Part shown: piece after piece, positions 16,346 to 24,727 of the stretch
Numbering within the stretch: the first letter of the stretch is position 1
Layout: every line of letters starts with the position of its first letter
Source: a virus
DNA: 64,000 nt
Direction: 5' to 3' (one strand)
IMG/VR virus record: IMGVR_UViG_3300010883_027406
Span: 21,365 to 85,364 of that record
Notes under the pieces: generated by a model
The model's database searches: none
What the model was told of the DNA's origin: nothing
Seen by the model: only the letters and a program-made list of their open reading frames with translations
Made by a program: the position numbers and the translations under genes

Positions 16346-17496
16346 CAGATGGTAGTGATAAAAAATCTGAAAAAAACAATCCCACGGAAGCTAAAAAAAA
16401 CAATAAGCCTGCGGGCAAAAGAAGTAATGTAGATTCTAATAAAAATAGAATTAATATATCTGATTTCAAAAAGATTATCCTTGATAAAACAAAGGATAAA
16501 TCTAAAGTAGCAATTTTTACCCACGCTAGTCCCGATCCTGATGCCATAGGGTCAATGATGGGGATGGTGTGGTTTCTTAAAAAGGAATTTGGTTTAGACT
16601 CTGATTGCTTTTATGGCGGCGGGATTTCTCATCCTCAAAATATGGCAATGTGCAACTTGCTGGACCCAGGGCTTAGATTGTTTGAGGAATATAAAGAAAA
16701 TGATTATGGCATTAAAGTCCTAGTTGACACAGTTCCTTCAAATGCGGACGTAGGCGATAGCCAAGTAGAATTTGATATAGTTGTCGATCACCACAAAGAG
16801 AACCCAAGCGGAAGTTTTAAAGGTTTATATATAAACTTGGCGGCGGGCAGTGCTTGTGGAACTGTTTTTGAGATAATAAAAGAATTTCAAAATTCATTTG
16901 ATTCAAATAGTGATTATGATACTAGAGTGGCCACTGCTTTGATGGTGGGCATAATCACTGACACGGAAAACATGATGTCTGATGATACAACGGAATATGA
17001 ATTTAATGCTTATTGGAAGTTGTTTGAATTTCGTGATTCCATATCTCTTAAACAAATTGTTAAATTTAAGAGACCCAAAGCATGGATTGACGCTAAGGCC
17101 GCTGCGTCTGCGACTGCAATTGTAGATTCGGATGGGGTTGCTGTTGTTGGCATGGGGGTTATTCCGACCAAACAAAGAGATCTTATATCTGATATGGCAG
17201 ACGAAATGGTGCAATGGTCTAGTGTCGAAACAAGCATTTCATTTGCGTTAATAGATGGGGATAGAATCGAAGGATCTGTTAGGACTAATAATGCATCTAT
17301 ATCGGTTCCAGAATTATGTAAAATTTTAGGTGGGAAATATGGAACTGGTGGGGGGAAGCTGGGTAAGGGAGCTTATAAGTATGATTTGGGCGGGCTGTCT
17401 ATAGAAGAGGATGACGAGGATAATACTAAAATAAAAGCTTGGGAGTTCATTAATGAAAAAGAAACAAAAAGAATTTTTAGAAGTATAAAGAAATAG
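16312..17496 (+). CDS. DHH-family phosphoesterase (RecJ/NrnA-like)
   Basis: A 394-residue DHH/DHHA1 phosphoesterase. Motif I is FTHASPDPDAIGSMM, the DHH motif itself is VVDHHKENPSG, ITDTENM fits a further metal-binding motif, and the DHHA1 domain ends in a glycine-rich KYGTGGGKLGKGAY. The first 60 residues are a lysine/asparagine-rich extension. Family members hydrolyse short oligoribonucleotides (nanoRNase), pAp, cyclic dinucleotides, or single-stranded DNA. A phage version may recycle nucleotides or remove cyclic dinucleotide signals. The specific substrate cannot be read from the sequence. The start lies within the end of the upstream gene. Confidence 0.88.
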   Translation: MAQSKKLSVGLTDGSDKKSEKNNPTEAKKNNKPAGKRSNVDSNKNRINISDFKKIILDKTKDKSKVAIFTHASPDPDAIGSMMGMVWFLKKEFGLDSDCFYGGGISHPQNMAMCNLLDPGLRLFEEYKENDYGIKVLVDTVPSNADVGDSQVEFDIVVDHHKENPSGSFKGLYINLAAGSACGTVFEIIKEFQNSFDSNSDYDTRVATALMVGIITDTENMMSDDTTEYEFNAYWKLFEFRDSISLKQIVKFKRPKAWIDAKAAASATAIVDSDGVAVVGMGVIPTKQRDLISDMADEMVQWSSVETSISFALIDGDRIEGSVRTNNASISVPELCKILGGKYGTGGGKLGKGAYKYDLGGLSIEEDDEDNTKIKAWEFINEKETKRIFRSIKK

Positions 17497-17511
17497 AACT
17501 CTATTTTTAAT

Positions 17512-18666
17512 ATGGTTACAAAGACTTTTATTGGTGTTGAAAATACTTCTAGAGAAATTTTAGAAGAAATAAAGTTTACTATTCATAAGCTTACTAATAG
17601 GCCACGTCCTCAAGACATCAATAGGCGGCTTATAATTTGCTGTTTTAGCGAGTTTGGATGCGAGACAGTAGGAAGCATGTATTGCGTCCCCAAACTCGCC
17701 AGGCAGCACCCTGGGGACTATAAGATCGTTATTGGTTGGTATGGTAGGAAGTATTTATATCAACATTTAGTTGATGAATTTTGGGAGTTGGATGAAGATC
17801 ATCAACACTTGCGAGAATATACTAGGGCTTTTCATCATGAGTCAAAGAATTTATCTCAATTAGAGTCTAGGTTGGCTCAGTATGGCAAAGTAGTTCCTTC
17901 TGATTATTTAGGTAAAATTGTTATAGGTAATATGTGTAGAGATTGCCGTAATTTTTGGGGAGGGTATGAGGATATTGTTTCTTGTCCTAATTGTGAAAGT
18001 CTTAATTTAGATAAATCTTTATTCTCAGACATAAAAACCGCTAGGGAGAAGTCAACCTCGATTCCTAGGCCTTCTGTTGAAAAATTGAAAATTGCTGGCG
18101 GTATTGTAGGCAAAAATGCCGTTGCGATTACAGGGAGGGGCAGGAAGACTTACGGTAGAAATCTCCAGCCAGAATTTTATGTAAAATTAATTTCTATGTT
18201 GAGGGAGAAGGGATATGATCCCATTTGGATTGGAGAAAAGCAGAGCACCCAAGAGTGTCCCGTCAAAGATGTCATAGATTTTTCACGAGATGAAAGATCT
18301 AGAGATTTAGAGCTTACTCTTGCTATTATAAGTAAATGCGAGTTTACGATTCAGTTCTGGACTGCATCTACTCGTTTGGCGGCAATGGTTGGCGTGCCAT
18401 ATGTTTTGGTTGAAAGCCCTGATCAAATAATAGGCAACGGGCAGGAGGGGTATAGGATTGCTTTGATAGGAGGGAAAAGAAAAGTTATTTTTTCTCATTA
18501 TCTTAGTGTTTTTAATAATCATAAAGATTCTATTAAATTAATAGAACAAGCTATGAGTGAAATGAATGAAGATAATTGGGATTGTTTAGTTGGTTTAGTA
18601 GAAGACAAAGAGCATATCGGCAATTTGTCTAATTCTAATTTGAGACGAATTGGGTGGATGGAATGA
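17512..18666 (+). CDS. Glycosyltransferase-like protein with an inserted zinc ribbon
   Basis: A 384-residue protein with a GT-B-like layout reminiscent of heptosyltransferases (GT9): an N-terminal half with CCFSEFGCETVGS, and a C-terminal half with AITGRGRKTYGRNLQPEFYVKLISML, GYDPIWIGEKQ and TRLAAMVGVPYVLVESPD. Between them sits a CxxC...CxxC zinc ribbon (MCRDCRNFWGGYEDIVSCPNC, near residues 140-160). The acceptor is unknown; phage or host surface glycan modification is the natural guess. It overlaps the next, related gene by ATGA. Confidence 0.6.
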   Translation: MVTKTFIGVENTSREILEEIKFTIHKLTNRPRPQDINRRLIICCFSEFGCETVGSMYCVPKLARQHPGDYKIVIGWYGRKYLYQHLVDEFWELDEDHQHLREYTRAFHHESKNLSQLESRLAQYGKVVPSDYLGKIVIGNMCRDCRNFWGGYEDIVSCPNCESLNLDKSLFSDIKTAREKSTSIPRPSVEKLKIAGGIVGKNAVAITGRGRKTYGRNLQPEFYVKLISMLREKGYDPIWIGEKQSTQECPVKDVIDFSRDERSRDLELTLAIISKCEFTIQFWTASTRLAAMVGVPYVLVESPDQIIGNGQEGYRIALIGGKRKVIFSHYLSVFNNHKDSIKLIEQAMSEMNEDNWDCLVGLVEDKEHIGNLSNSNLRRIGWME

Positions 18667-19802
18667 TTGATGTTAATTCTCTTGTAAAGAGGGCAGCGGA
18701 GAAATCTAATTTTAATAGAGTTAGGTTTCAAGAGGCCAATATGCCTACCACAGTTTCTAATATTACGGCGATGCCTTTCTTTGGAGATATTAGATCTATT
18801 TTTATATTGTCGTCTATGCTTCTTCATCGCTATAAAGAAGAAAAGAAAAGTTCTAAGTATTTTATTCTTTGTTCTTGGCCAGGGTTTGAAAGTTTATTTC
18901 CTTATGTAGATGAATATTGGTCTGTTGAAGGAGGGAATGATCTTTCTTTTTATGGGTCTTCTTTAGATTTTTCTAACACCAATAAATTAGCTGTTATGCA
19001 TCATCGTAATTTGAATATGTATTTTGAAGATGTAGTTGATCACAAAGAGTTTGACCCATTTTATTCTTCTGGATTAAAACCAGAATTTTTTGACACATTT
19101 AAAAATTTTAAAAGATTTCTACCTTTAGTTCCATCGTCTGGAATGTTGAGCGCATCTTTTAATAAAGAAATGGTTAGTCGCTCTGGATATAAGGTGTTTG
19201 TTTATCCGTCTGTTTATATCAAAAGATGGAAAGGCGGTAGGTCTGTTAGCCATAAGACTAAAAAGTTGTTTTGGGTTGGCTTTATTAAGAAACTGATTGA
19301 CGCTGGGTATGTTCCTGTCGTGTACAACAGCGTGTGGACTCATAATGTATCAGATGAATTCACAAACGAATGTATCTTTGTAAAGGATGAGGGCGTAGAC
19401 AAGATGATGTCCTGCATGAGGGCGGTTGGTTGTGTTATAGACCTTTTTAGTGACATTTCAATGATGGCGATTGCTGCTAGAACTCCTTATTTGGCTGTTG
19501 ATGAAAGAATGAGGTGTAATAATTGTAATACTAAAGAGATAGAAGGTCTGTGTGCTAATTCGCTTCCTAAGCAGCATATTTATACTTTTGCTACTATAAT
19601 AGATAGTGACGTTAAGGATATACAAGATAAATCTATTTTTGACTTAGTGATAGCCAGGTTGGATTCATTTTTGCCTAGTTTGAATAGAGACTCTTGGCCA
19701 TCTACGTCGGAAACAATTGAAGTAGTTCCTTACAAAACTGTGAGGGCAAAAAAAACAAAACGAATCGGAACAAGGTTCATAAAAATACCTAAGGATTTAT
19801 AA
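18663..19802 (+). CDS. Glycosyltransferase-like protein, companion of the upstream gene
   Basis: A 379-residue protein with a similar overall order: FFGDIRSIFILSSMLLHRY, YFILCSWPGFESLFPYVDEYWSV, and a C-terminal half with VGFIKKLIDAGYVPVVYNS and FSDISMMAIAARTPYLAVDE. It has three Cys near residue 285 (RCNNCNTKEIEGLC), a possible metal site. A GT-B glycosyltransferase is likely but weaker than for its neighbour. ATG 18663 is chosen because it overlaps the upstream TGA as ATGA; a GTG at 18654 is the alternative. The stop overlaps the bS21 start as TAATG. Confidence 0.5.
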   Translation: MIDVNSLVKRAAEKSNFNRVRFQEANMPTTVSNITAMPFFGDIRSIFILSSMLLHRYKEEKKSSKYFILCSWPGFESLFPYVDEYWSVEGGNDLSFYGSSLDFSNTNKLAVMHHRNLNMYFEDVVDHKEFDPFYSSGLKPEFFDTFKNFKRFLPLVPSSGMLSASFNKEMVSRSGYKVFVYPSVYIKRWKGGRSVSHKTKKLFWVGFIKKLIDAGYVPVVYNSVWTHNVSDEFTNECIFVKDEGVDKMMSCMRAVGCVIDLFSDISMMAIAARTPYLAVDERMRCNNCNTKEIEGLCANSLPKQHIYTFATIIDSDVKDIQDKSIFDLVIARLDSFLPSLNRDSWPSTSETIEVVPYKTVRAKKTKRIGTRFIKIPKDL

Positions 19803-20038
19803 TGGCAACGAATGTTAGGGTCACGGCAAGGAAGAATCGCAGCGGCAGGAATGAAGATAAAGATCGGACGTTTAAAACTTTACTTTCAGATTTCAAAAGA
19901 GCTTGCAATGACGCAAATATATTGCAAGAGTTAAAACGAAGACAGTATTTTGAAAGCAAGTCCGATAAAAAAAGAAGAAAAAAACGTGAGGCTATTGCCG
20001 AAGCGAGACGACAGGGAAGAAAAGAATATAGAGGTTAA
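19802..20038 (+). CDS. rpsU: Phage-encoded ribosomal protein bS21
   Basis: The 78-residue protein matches bS21: a first helix FKTLLSDFKRACNDANIL, the characteristic ELKRRQYFESKSDKKRRKKREA, and a basic tail. Bacterial bS21 is about 70 residues and sits next to the anti-Shine-Dalgarno end of 16S rRNA, where it influences start-site selection. Phage bS21 homologues are known from several large environmental phages and are thought to replace host bS21 on ribosomes. The basic N-terminal 20 residues (RVTARKNRSGRNEDK) are an extra. It is followed by a ribbon-helix-helix gene and peptide deformylase. Confidence 0.88.
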   Translation: MATNVRVTARKNRSGRNEDKDRTFKTLLSDFKRACNDANILQELKRRQYFESKSDKKRRKKREAIAEARRQGRKEYRG

Positions 20039-20044
20039 AAACTG

Positions 20045-20299
20045 ATGGCTAAAAATGTGAGTATTGTCAGCCTTTCTCTGAATCCAGAGATGCACCAAAG
20101 GCTCAAGCGTTGCGCTAAACAAAAAGGCGATTCTGTCTCTAAAGTTGTTAGAGACTTAATTGATAAGTATTTGATAAGCGATGACGATGTTATTCCGGTT
20201 ATTTTAAAAATACCTGTGGAATTTAAAGGTGACAGTAAAGAGCTTGAGAAGTGGCTTGACATTAAGGTCAATGCTATTTTGCAGGTGTTGGGTAAATGA
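20045..20299 (+). CDS. Ribbon-helix-helix DNA-binding protein
   Basis: An 84-residue protein with a short beta strand (VSIVSLSLNPEMHQRLKRC) followed by two helices (GDSVSKVVRDLIDKYL), the pattern of CopG/Arc-type repressors that dimerise and read DNA with a beta ribbon. The C-terminal third may be a small oligomerisation or ligand domain. It lies between bS21 and deformylase and overlaps the latter by four bases, so it may regulate this translation-related cluster or be a general phage repressor. Confidence 0.65.
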   Translation: MAKNVSIVSLSLNPEMHQRLKRCAKQKGDSVSKVVRDLIDKYLISDDDVIPVILKIPVEFKGDSKELEKWLDIKVNAILQVLGK

Positions 20300-20790
20300 A
20301 GTTAGTTGAAATTGATGAGATCCCAACCACATGTGATGAAATTCCGCTTGATGATTTGTTAAAAGTTTATGCATCATGTTTAATGATGTTGTCAATCTGC
20401 AAAGAAAGCAACGGGGTTGGTCTTTCTGCTTTTCAAGTTGGAATTCCGTGGAAGTTGTTTGTTGTCAATTATGCTGGACTTGAAGGGTTTTATATTGATT
20501 GTGAGTATGAGGCTCTTGAAGATGAAAAAATAAGCTCTATTGAAGGGTGTCTGTCCCTTCTTAATGAAGATGGTTCTTGTAAGAGATTTAAAGTTGAGCG
20601 GGATCGGCGTGTTAGAATAATTGGTAAAAAATTGGTTTTATCTGATGGATCTGTTGGTTTGGCTGTTCATGATGTTGATATGGACTTGGATGGTGCGATA
20701 AGTATAATATTTCAACATGAGATTGACCATCATCATGGAATATTAATTAGTGATCATGGTGACGAATATTACATTCATGGGGTGAGCTAA
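20296..20790 (+). CDS. def: Peptide deformylase
   Basis: Peptide deformylase removes the formyl group from the N-terminal methionine of new proteins. All three motifs are here: GVGLSAFQVG (motif GxGLAAxQ), EGCLSL with the metal-binding Cys, and HEIDHHHG with the two metal-binding His and catalytic Glu. The 164 residues match the usual length. Phage deformylases are known from marine and large phages. With bS21 two genes upstream this suggests remodelling of host translation during infection. ATGA overlap with the upstream gene. Confidence 0.93.
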   Translation: MKLVEIDEIPTTCDEIPLDDLLKVYASCLMMLSICKESNGVGLSAFQVGIPWKLFVVNYAGLEGFYIDCEYEALEDEKISSIEGCLSLLNEDGSCKRFKVERDRRVRIIGKKLVLSDGSVGLAVHDVDMDLDGAISIIFQHEIDHHHGILISDHGDEYYIHGVS

Positions 20791-20791
20791 T

Positions 20792-21070
20792 ATGCCTTTG
20801 TCTAAAGACCAAGTTTCAGATGTGTGCTTATTAGGTCAAGGAACTCAGCAGTGTAGGTACTTGGCGGAAGATGATGTAGTTAGAAATATGTTTTATTGTT
20901 TGAAAAAGTCAAAAGATAAGAAGGACAAGATAGATGTGGAAGTTTCATCTCTTGTTAAAGATTTGAAAAGAAAAGGCAAAGACATCGACGCCCAGAATAT
21001 TCCGGTAGGAAATAATTGTAGTGGATATATCATATTAAAGCATATAGAACAAGGGTACGATGTTAAATGA
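20792..21070 (+). CDS. Unknown 92-residue protein
   Basis: A soluble protein with four Cys (at VCLLGQGTQQC, FYC and NNCSG) and a lysine-rich middle. No family is recognised. It starts one base after the deformylase stop and its end overlaps the next small membrane gene by 11 bases. A pair of Cys separated by nine residues near the start might bind metal. Confidence 0.6.
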   Translation: MPLSKDQVSDVCLLGQGTQQCRYLAEDDVVRNMFYCLKKSKDKKDKIDVEVSSLVKDLKRKGKDIDAQNIPVGNNCSGYIILKHIEQGYDVK

Positions 21071-21224
21071 AACTTTATTTAATTTAGTCACATTTAATTT
21101 AGCCATGGCTTTTTTAAATGAAATTTTATATAGATTTTTTCATAATAAGATAAATCTTTGGTGTGTGTATTGTTCTTTGGGAACATCTATTATTTGTTTA
21201 ATTTATTTATTTATTTTAGGTTGA
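21060..21224 (+). CDS. Small membrane protein, 54 residues
   Basis: The ORF begins MLNETLFNLVTF within the end of the upstream gene and has one hydrophobic segment near the C-terminus (SLGTSIICLIYLFILG). AAGGG lies just before ATG 21060; an internal ATG at 21105 would give 39 residues and lacks an SD. No homologue is recognised. It could be a holin-like or accessory membrane peptide, but that is a guess. Confidence 0.4.
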   Translation: MLNETLFNLVTFNLAMAFLNEILYRFFHNKINLWCVYCSLGTSIICLIYLFILG

Positions 21225-21229
21225 ATGAA

Positions 21230-21334
21230 ATGGAAAAGTTGACTGTTTTGATGTGTGACATCTATTTGCTTGGCGCCATAATCGGCCTCGCAATCCCGGT
21301 ACTTTTGAGTGTCTTCGGGGAAAAACAAGTTTAG
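21230..21334 (+). CDS. Tiny membrane protein, 34 residues
   Basis: A 34-residue ORF that is one membrane span: MEKLTVLMCDIYLLGAIIGL followed by AIPVLLSVFGEKQV. It starts five bases after the previous small membrane ORF ends. The stop overlaps by four bases the stop of the converging lipoprotein gene. The higher GC of its second half than its surroundings supports real coding. Confidence 0.45.
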   Translation: MEKLTVLMCDIYLLGAIIGLAIPVLLSVFGEKQV

Positions 21335-21837
21335 TTGTCTTTCTTTTGAGCTTTAACCATCAAGTGATATACTTTGGCTTCTACATTGGTATGCCTAGCG
21401 GCCAAGAACACTTTGTCTTCAAGTGCGGGATCTTTTTTTCCGACTATTTCTTGAGCTAGAATTTCGGCAACCTTTTCTGATTTTTTAGCTTTATCTCTAT
21501 AGTGCCAAAGCAACATGCCTACAATGGAAAGGGAAAACACCATTATAAGCGCCCCATCTCCTTGTAGTATTTGAATGCCGGAATTGTTATTAGATGATAA
21601 TCTGGCATTTAAGTTAACCCATCCTTGTTGCAAGGCTTCTAATTCGCTATCAGTGATGGTGTTTTCTGCTCTTAAGTTGCCTAATTCGGTTGATATTCCG
21701 TTTTGAATGCTTCTTATTTCATCTATTTTTCCATTTTGATTATCAATATGTTCTTCCTGTCGAGGGGATAGATTGTTGCATCCGCTCACCGCCACTAGTG
21801 AAATTACAAATATTAATGATAAAATGATTTTTTGCAT
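21331..21837 (-). CDS. Phage lipoprotein with coiled coil and second membrane span
   Basis: The 168-residue protein has a lipoprotein signal (IILSLIFVISLVAVSGC, with lipobox VSGC and Cys 20), then a predicted coiled coil (residues about 30-75), then a membrane segment near residues 97-111 (GALIMVFSLSIVGMLLW) and a basic cytoplasmic-looking tail. A spanin-like or membrane-organising role is possible; the second span is unusual for an outer-membrane spanin. AGGAG lies seven bases upstream of the start. Confidence 0.65.
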   Translation of the reverse strand: MQKIILSLIFVISLVAVSGCNNLSPRQEEHIDNQNGKIDEIRSIQNGISTELGNLRAENTITDSELEALQQGWVNLNARLSSNNNSGIQILQGDGALIMVFSLSIVGMLLWHYRDKAKKSEKVAEILAQEIVGKKDPALEDKVFLAARHTNVEAKVYHLMVKAQKKDN

Positions 21838-21929
21838 GTTTGCTCCTACATTTATGTATTGACTTGAGTCTTAATTTGCATTTTAATTGCAAAATGTTTC
21901 AACAGTGATAAAATTTAGGAGAAGTTTAA

Positions 21930-22319
21930 ATGGATTTGCAACCTGCTGTTTACGAAAGTAGTTTTTTAAAAAATAACGCTCTTGATTTTGCTGAAGACAT
22001 TAGGAATTTGTCTAAAGAGTATATTGCTAATTTCTTCAAGTATGAAGAAATACATTTGGGTGGTAAAATTCCTAATGAAATTATGCATTCTTCTAATTAT
22101 ATTGATCTTGTAATTAATGCCGATATTACTTCTGGGGTAGCTGCGATTTATAAGGCATTAGAGAAATATGAATTAGATGAGGAAGAACAAATTAAATTAG
22201 TTTTAGGCATTTTGAATAAGTGTGCCAGTCGAGGGGTGCCTAAATTTTTTGCCGCAGGGGTAACAATTATGTACATGGAGATTTGTAAGGGTGTTGAAGT
22301 TTCTGAATTAGTAGAATAA
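21930..22319 (+). CDS. Unknown 129-residue protein
   Basis: A mostly helical, slightly acidic protein with no recognised family. An AGGAGAAG precedes the start. It is separated from the next gene by one base and lies at the head of a run leading to the IDO-family gene. Confidence 0.6.
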   Translation: MDLQPAVYESSFLKNNALDFAEDIRNLSKEYIANFFKYEEIHLGGKIPNEIMHSSNYIDLVINADITSGVAAIYKALEKYELDEEEQIKLVLGILNKCASRGVPKFFAAGVTIMYMEICKGVEVSELVE

Positions 22320-22320
22320 A

Positions 22321-22629
22321 ATGAGTTCTGATCATAATTTATTATTTTTGTCTGGTAGGTTTTTAGAGATCAATTTATCAAAAGACAAAATGTATTTATT
22401 TAAATATTTTAAAGCCGATGCGCAAAAGCAGTTTGTGGTTTATTATTTAGAATTTGGAGAATTGACTCATTTTGTTGATCACACTGGTTATAAGATTACA
22501 AAGAGATGGCTGTTTAAATTACAGTCCAAACTTTTGAAGCTTTTAGAAGTTCATAATAAATTTAAACAAGAAATGGACACAGAAAACTTGGCTTTGTTAA
22601 AGATGGGCAAATATGACTTGGGAAATTAA
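22321..22629 (+). CDS. Unknown 102-residue protein
   Basis: No family is recognised. It reads MSSDHNLLFLSGRF then a hydrophobic and lysine-rich helical pattern. Its 3' end overlaps the IDO-family gene by 17 bases, so the two are probably translated together. Confidence 0.55.
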   Translation: MSSDHNLLFLSGRFLEINLSKDKMYLFKYFKADAQKQFVVYYLEFGELTHFVDHTGYKITKRWLFKLQSKLLKLLEVHNKFKQEMDTENLALLKMGKYDLGN

Positions 22630-23704
22630 AAGAGGGTTTCTTCCTGGCAATGATCCTTTAATTAGTTCCGATGATCTTAAAGATTTGGATGAATTGGGGA
22701 AGAACATCCCTGAGTGGATGAGCCAAAGGAGAGTTAGGGAAGAGTTGGTGCATGGGTTAAGAGAAGCGATTGATCTCAGCCGAGGGTCGTGGCGAAGTGG
22801 TGATGAATTAGAACATGCAATGCGACTTTATTCGTATTTTGCTAGTTCTTACGTTTTTGCAACTAATGAAGAACCGGCATCCAGAATCCCTAAGGAGATA
22901 TCAGTTCCTTTGGTCGATCTTGCAGGCGTAGTTGGACGAAAGCCAATTCTTTCTTATGCTTCCTATTGTCTTTATAATTGGAAAAAACTTGATCCCAACA
23001 AAGATATAGTTGTAGATAATTTAGATTTAATTCAATATTTTACACATGGAGATAATTCAAGTCATGAGGCGTGGTTTATATTAGTTCATGTAGATATTGA
23101 GGCTCGTGCGGCTGAAGGCATTGGTGCCATAATAGATTATTTTTCTGATCCCACCGAAGTTCTTTCTGATTGTTTATCTAAGTTGAAATTGAGTTTTCAA
23201 AAAGTAAACGCAACTATGTTGCGGATGGCAGAGGGGTGTTCTCCTGATTTTTATTATAATAAGGTTAGACCTTATATTTTCAGTTTTGAGAATGTAGTTT
23301 ATGAAGATTGCTTTGATAATAAGCCTCAAACATTTCGTGGAGAAACGGGGGCACAAAGTTCTATTGTTCCGGCTGTAATTGCTGCATTAGGAATTAAACA
23401 CAAAGAATCTATTTTGACAAAACATCTTGATGTAATGAGAGATTATATGCCTCCATTTCATCGTAATTTTATTTTAGAGCAAGAAAACGACAGGAATTTA
23501 AGAGATTTTGTAAAAACTGATGAGGAAAAACATCTTTATAATGATTGCGTACAGGAGGTATTAGATTTTAGGAAGACACATTTAGAGTATGCCATAAATT
23601 ATATTCATAAAAAAGTTGATAATCCGAAAGGGACGGGAGGAACTCCTTATATGGAGTGGCTTTCTAAGCTAGTTGATGAGACTGAAAATTTTTTAATTGA
23701 ATAA
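22613..23704 (+). CDS. Indoleamine 2,3-dioxygenase (IDO) family heme protein
   Basis: IDO enzymes use heme to open the indole ring of tryptophan, giving N-formylkynurenine. Many family blocks are present in order: GRKPILSYASYCLYNW, EAWFILVHVDIEARAA, YYNKVRPYIFSF, PQTFRGETGAQSSIVPA, MRDYMPPFHRNFI, FRKTHLEYAINYI and GTGGTPYMEWL. His 323 in the THLEY segment matches the proximal heme ligand (His 346 in human IDO1), and the Arg in KVRPYI matches the substrate-binding Arg 231. At 363 residues it is slightly shorter than cellular IDOs. I read it as a likely active IDO-type dioxygenase, with substrate unproven. Confidence 0.9.
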   Translation: MTWEIKRGFLPGNDPLISSDDLKDLDELGKNIPEWMSQRRVREELVHGLREAIDLSRGSWRSGDELEHAMRLYSYFASSYVFATNEEPASRIPKEISVPLVDLAGVVGRKPILSYASYCLYNWKKLDPNKDIVVDNLDLIQYFTHGDNSSHEAWFILVHVDIEARAAEGIGAIIDYFSDPTEVLSDCLSKLKLSFQKVNATMLRMAEGCSPDFYYNKVRPYIFSFENVVYEDCFDNKPQTFRGETGAQSSIVPAVIAALGIKHKESILTKHLDVMRDYMPPFHRNFILEQENDRNLRDFVKTDEEKHLYNDCVQEVLDFRKTHLEYAINYIHKKVDNPKGTGGTPYMEWLSKLVDETENFLIE

Positions 23705-23718
23705 CAATATATATTTTT

Positions 23719-23928
23719 ATGGATATAATTAGTTTTAAAGATTGGATTTTGGCACAAGAATCCAGTCCTTTCACCAGACGAAGACGTGCAGCGGCTTTGG
23801 GATTGGCTCCGCCAATACCAGCGGCGTCGGTGCATAGTCATGGAACCGCACACCCTTTTGAGGTTGAAATGCTTGTAAAAGCAAATAAAAAGCCAAAGAA
23901 GAAGAGGAACAAAAAAAAGAATAAATAA
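23719..23928 (+). CDS. Small basic protein with MKxF-like N-terminus
   Basis: The 69-residue protein begins MDIISFKDWILAQESSPF, resembling the N-terminal peptides of the other MKxF proteins in this window, and ends in a very basic tail (NKKPKKKRNKKKNK). The middle is Ala/Pro-rich. No domain is recognised. A DNA-binding internal head protein would fit the shape, by analogy with small basic T4 internal proteins; this is inference. Confidence 0.55.
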   Translation: MDIISFKDWILAQESSPFTRRRRAAALGLAPPIPAASVHSHGTAHPFEVEMLVKANKKPKKKRNKKKNK

Positions 23929-23949
23929 GAAGGCTTTCTCTCTTATTGG

Positions 23950-24309
23950 GTGAAAAATATAAAAGGTAAAAATAGTGTTGTGAGCCGTATAGTATTTTAC
24001 ATACAGTTAGTTTTTATTTCCTTGGTTGCATCATATGACTCATATCTTGCCGTCAAGCTTAGAGATACTCTATATAGTGCAGAACTTAACCCGTTAGGTC
24101 GGATGCTTATTAGGATGGACAATGGAGATGTTGCTCTCTTTATGGGGGCAAAGATGTTGGGAACGATTTTTGTCTTGGGTATTCTTCTTTTTTTATATTA
24201 TTATAAAGAAAGTTGGGCTGGCGCACACAAGGTGAGAAATTGGGCCTTGCCAGTCACTGCTTTTGTTACGCTAGTTCAAGTAATGGTTTTATGTTTTTTA
24301 TGTTCTTAA
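23950..24309 (+). CDS. Multi-span membrane protein, 119 residues
   Basis: Three hydrophobic segments near residues 12-28, 55-82 and 96-118 indicate an inner membrane protein. A GTG start at 23950 is used. Acidic-looking NPLGRMLIRMDNGDVALF follows the first span. Family is not recognised; small phage membrane proteins of this kind are often holins or membrane remodelling proteins. Confidence 0.6.
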   Translation: MKNIKGKNSVVSRIVFYIQLVFISLVASYDSYLAVKLRDTLYSAELNPLGRMLIRMDNGDVALFMGAKMLGTIFVLGILLFLYYYKESWAGAHKVRNWALPVTAFVTLVQVMVLCFLCS

Positions 24310-24310
24310 A

Positions 24311-24727
24311 ATGAAATTAAGCGGAAATAACAAAAACGTAAGAGATGTAAAATCTTCTATAGAAGTTTTTCTTGAGGAAGAAGAAACTCTGGTTGTTGCT
24401 GTGGCAGTTAGTGAAAATGAAGACGATAATAAAGTTTGTCGTATAAAGTGCGATGGGATAGCAATTGGGGGATATGCTTATGATTCATCTTCTGATGTGT
24501 GCTATGTGGAAGGTTGCGACCACATATTGTTGGGCTTAATACCTATTTCATTTACTATGAAAATTAAGGGTGTTTCTAGATACCAAATTTCCATTCCTCT
24601 TCCTGAGCCTGTTGTCAAAAGGCATCTTGATGCCGGTCAAAAGAGATTGCTGAAAAACTTTTCTTCTAGATTTAGTCAAGATAAATATAAAATAGATTTT
24701 TTTCAGATGACAGGGGTTAATTCGTGA
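24311..24727 (+). CDS. Unknown 138-residue beta-rich protein
   Basis: The sequence alternates hydrophobic and polar residues as in a beta sandwich or barrel (SIEVFLEEEETLVVAVAV, RYQISIPLPEPV). No family is recognised with confidence. It starts one base after the membrane protein stop and its own stop overlaps the GTG start of the dCMP deaminase. Confidence 0.55.
   Translation: MKLSGNNKNVRDVKSSIEVFLEEEETLVVAVAVSENEDDNKVCRIKCDGIAIGGYAYDSSSDVCYVEGCDHILLGLIPISFTMKIKGVSRYQISIPLPEPVVKRHLDAGQKRLLKNFSSRFSQDKYKIDFFQMTGVNS

Noticed and set aside
17648-17699. Ten-base perfect inverted repeat (GCGAGTTTGG / CCAAACTCGC) in the glycosyltransferase gene
   Set aside because: A 32-base loop, no T run and a coding position; more likely chance than a regulatory element.
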